Source of the DNA: Rhizobium sp. L51/94
Lineage (GTDB): Bacteria; Pseudomonadota; Alphaproteobacteria; Rhizobiales; Rhizobiaceae
Length of the DNA: 64,000 nt
Assembly: GCF_019355555.1 (NCBI RefSeq)
Contig: NZ_CP072141.1
Location: forward strand, 1,668,001 to 1,732,000
Direction: 5' to 3'
Shown piece after piece: positions 62,293 through 64,000 of the stretch; within the stretch, counting starts at the first letter, position 1, and each line of letters begins with the position of its first letter. The notes beneath the pieces are model-generated. The model was not told the origin of the DNA and made no database searches. It worked only from the letters and a program-made list of their open reading frames with translations. Both the position numbers and the translations under genes were made by a program.

Positions 62293-63351
62293 TCATCCCT
62301 TTCCGACAATCCGCATGGGAATGCCGGAAGCCAGGGCCTCGACGTAACGGGGCTTCTGGTAATATCCGTTCAGGGAAATCCGCGGCAACAGCGTCATCGG
62401 CGCTGCTGCCGTTGAAAGCACGGTCCCCGGTCGCGTCGTCACGCCGACGGTAAACCCAAGGCTCGCCGCGATCTGTGCCTCGCGCGCCGATACCGCGCCG
62501 GCAGTGCCGTAGGGGTAGGCAACCGTGGTCGGGCGTCGGCCGGTGATGGCCGCCACATAATCCGCCGATTCGCGGATCTCGAAGGCGACTTCCGCGGGGC
62601 TGAGCCTTGCGAGCGCCCGATGGCTGACGGTATGGGCGCCGAGCGACGCCAGGGGGTGGCGCGCCAGTGCCTGAAGCTCGCCAAAATCCATGATCAGCGC
62701 GCGCACGATCTCCAGCGGCTGGATGCCTTCATCCTCTGCCAGCCAGTCGATGGCCGATACTGCCTCCATCTCGTCCGTCCCGTGCACGAAAGCTGCAAAC
62801 CGCTCGAAGGCGAGTTGCTTTTGCTCGAGGTCGCCGACATCAAGCCGTTCCAGGCCCCGGCCAAAATCGAAGGCCAGCGTCTCGCGCTCCCTGAGGAGAA
62901 CGGAAAGCGTCTCCCACCACATGCTGTGGGTTCGCTCGGAAAGCCCCTTGGCAACGAAGATCGTCACCGGGACGCCGTGCCGCTCGAACACGGGCAATGC
63001 ATGCTCGACATTGTTGCGGTTGCCATCGTCCAGCGTGAATGCGGCAAAGCGGGTGGCCCCGCCAGCGGCTATGCGTTGCGGCAGTTCGTCGAGGGCCACA
63101 AAGACCCGCCCCTCCGCCTTCAGTTCGCGGATGGCCCGGTCGAGAAACTGCGGCGTGATTTCGAGGTGCCGGTTCGGCTCGAAGGGGAGGGGGCTGTACG
63201 GTCGCACATGGTGAAGAGTGAAGATCGCACCGACACCGGCGGCCGCCTTCATTGCCCCAAGCGATTTCAGCAGCAACGCCGCATCCAGCCCTGCGCCGAC
63301 AACCGTCCGCTTGAGCCGGCGTCGGAGCTCTGGGCTGATGAAGTTTGCCAT
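62293..63351 (-). CDS. Polysaccharide deacetylase family protein (CE4/NodB homology)
   Basis: A 352-residue protein with a C-terminal NodB-type deacetylase domain (~90-330). The metal motif FTLDDGNRNN (TFDDG-like) starts near residue 105. A SLGAHTVSHRALARL segment supplies the His-x3-His ligands, and VAYPYGTAGAVS forms the groove. No clear signal peptide is seen. The substrate could be an N-acetylated surface polysaccharide. Next to the cell-wall gene dacF (divergent), consistent with an envelope role. Confidence 0.88.
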   Translation of the reverse strand: MANFISPELRRRLKRTVVGAGLDAALLLKSLGAMKAAAGVGAIFTLHHVRPYSPLPFEPNRHLEITPQFLDRAIRELKAEGRVFVALDELPQRIAAGGATRFAAFTLDDGNRNNVEHALPVFERHGVPVTIFVAKGLSERTHSMWWETLSVLLRERETLAFDFGRGLERLDVGDLEQKQLAFERFAAFVHGTDEMEAVSAIDWLAEDEGIQPLEIVRALIMDFGELQALARHPLASLGAHTVSHRALARLSPAEVAFEIRESADYVAAITGRRPTTVAYPYGTAGAVSAREAQIAASLGFTVGVTTRPGTVLSTAAAPMTLLPRISLNGYYQKPRYVEALASGIPMRIVGKG

Positions 63352-63594
63352 GATGTCGGTCCGGGTCTGGGGTCATGGCCAGGTTCGGCCAGGCCCAGAA
63401 TAGGCCGATGCCACTTAACCCTTGCTAAATTATGCTTAAATTCGTCGATATTAACCTGCCCTTTACCGTGACACGTAAAATTGGCGGTCAAGCGCGATTA
63501 TTGCCTCGATATCGCGCCAAAATCACGCTTTTGTCGCATAATTGCACAGCCGGCCGTCGCGGCGAGCTGGCATTTGTTTCGGTTGGGGACAGGT

Positions 63595-64000
63595 ATGAAG
63601 AAAATCTGGGTGGCTCTCTCGGCAGCTGTCGTGCTGGCGAACTCGTCTATTGCCGCCTATGCCGGCAGTGCCTACTTCATCATGGATGCGAAGAACGGCA
63701 AGGTCCTGGCGTCGCAGAGTGCCGACGAGCTGAACCATCCGGCATCGCTCACCAAGATGATGACCCTCTATCTGGCCTTCGAGGCGCTGCATCGCGGCAA
63801 GCTCGGCTGGAACTCCGAACTCAAGGTGTCGAGCAACGCCGCCGGCAAGAGCCCCACCAAGCTCGGCCTTCGTCCGGGCACCACCGTCAGCGTCCGCGAA
63901 GCCGTCAATGGCATGATCATCAAGTCCGCCAACGACGCCGCGACCGTCATGGCCGAGGCGCTCGGCGGCAGCGAAAGCAACTTCGGGCGGATGATGACGG
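63595..64000 (+). CDS. D-alanyl-D-alanine carboxypeptidase (partial, runs off the window)
   Basis: The first 135 codons of a penicillin-binding-protein-5-type carboxypeptidase. It has a signal peptide (MKKIWVALSAAVVLANSSIAAYA) and the catalytic nucleophile in HPASLTKMMTLYLAFEALHRGKL (Ser-x-x-Lys). NGMIIKSANDAATVMAE carries the second motif (Ser-x-Asn), and the usual KLGLRPGTTVSVREAV lies between. It trims the terminal D-Ala of peptidoglycan stem peptides in the periplasm. The ATG at 63595 has GGGGACAGG upstream. TTAA-N7-TAAA at 63415-63429 lies in its upstream region. The gene continues past 64000. Confidence 0.93.
   Translation, partial: MKKIWVALSAAVVLANSSIAAYAGSAYFIMDAKNGKVLASQSADELNHPASLTKMMTLYLAFEALHRGKLGWNSELKVSSNAAGKSPTKLGLRPGTTVSVREAVNGMIIKSANDAATVMAEALGGSESNFGRMMT

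Noticed and set aside
1..64000. tRNA, rRNA, CRISPR arrays, transposases or phage genes
   Set aside because: Scanned all intergenic stretches; none shows the expected cloverleaf, array or coding signatures. Short tRNA-like RNAs could still be missed without a dedicated program.

Overview
The window looks like a chromosomal segment of a GC-rich alphaproteobacterium of the Rhizobiaceae (Rhizobium/Agrobacterium/Neorhizobium type). The evidence is the gene content and order: DUF2207-glyS, an HPE1-like secreted protein, DUF6101, DUF1217 proteins, GbcAB, BA14K, an Atu4866-type protein, BioMNY, the xseB-dxs-tlyA neighbourhood, and the aroC-ribB / fabI / pdxH neighbourhood. No rRNA, tRNA, CRISPR array, prophage or transposase gene was seen. 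Most of the window is housekeeping DNA with small accessory patches.

Layout. 0-5 kb: DUF2207 membrane protein, a DUF559 endonuclease-like gene flanked by GC-rich palindromic repeats, and glyS. 5-16 kb: a histidine phosphatase, a Cache-type chemoreceptor, an HPE1-like secreted protein, purD, tex, cfa, a MipA/OmpV porin-like protein, ubiA and DUF6101. 16-25 kb: a large seven-repeat DUF1217 protein, a soluble FtsK-type translocase, a D-lactate/2-hydroxyglutarate dehydrogenase-like flavoprotein and a Sua5-type t6A enzyme. 25-36 kb: a frameshifted beta-helix gene, a prolyl aminopeptidase with an orphan neighbour, glycine betaine demethylase gbcAB, a GH25 protein, BA14K, a CorA/ZntB transporter, and an acyl-CoA dehydrogenase/enoyl-CoA hydratase pair. 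35-46 kb: an RNA methyltransferase and tlyA, then a chemoreceptor, an AraC regulator and an SDR pair, then dxs, pirin, xseB and a deacetylase-family hydrolase. 46-55 kb: a hotdog protein, the biotin ECF transporter bioMNY, a YcaQ-like protein, aroC-ribB, DUF1344, a phosphatase, fabI and a J-domain protein. 55-64 kb: an ornithine-cyclodeaminase-like gene coupled to an ammonia-lyase homologue with a rewritten active site, the second seven-repeat DUF1217 protein, a lipoprotein, pdxH, a polysaccharide deacetylase and the 5' part of a D-Ala-D-Ala carboxypeptidase.

Three observations deserve most attention. (1) The two-gene unit at 55855-58417: the HAL/PAL-family protein has lost the Ala-Ser-Gly triad that forms the MIO cofactor and several other catalytic residues. 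Its partner has an atypical dinucleotide-binding loop. (2) A nested 75-nt hairpin (55759-55833) ends 21 nt before that unit's start codon and could be a cis-acting RNA. (3) Two ~855-residue DUF1217 paralogues lie about 42 kb apart. They share a 17-bp upstream box, with a -10-like hexamer exactly 10 nt downstream in both cases, which suggests co-regulation, possibly with motility.

All assignments come from reading motifs and comparing with remembered family features. No database search, folding program or alignment program was run.
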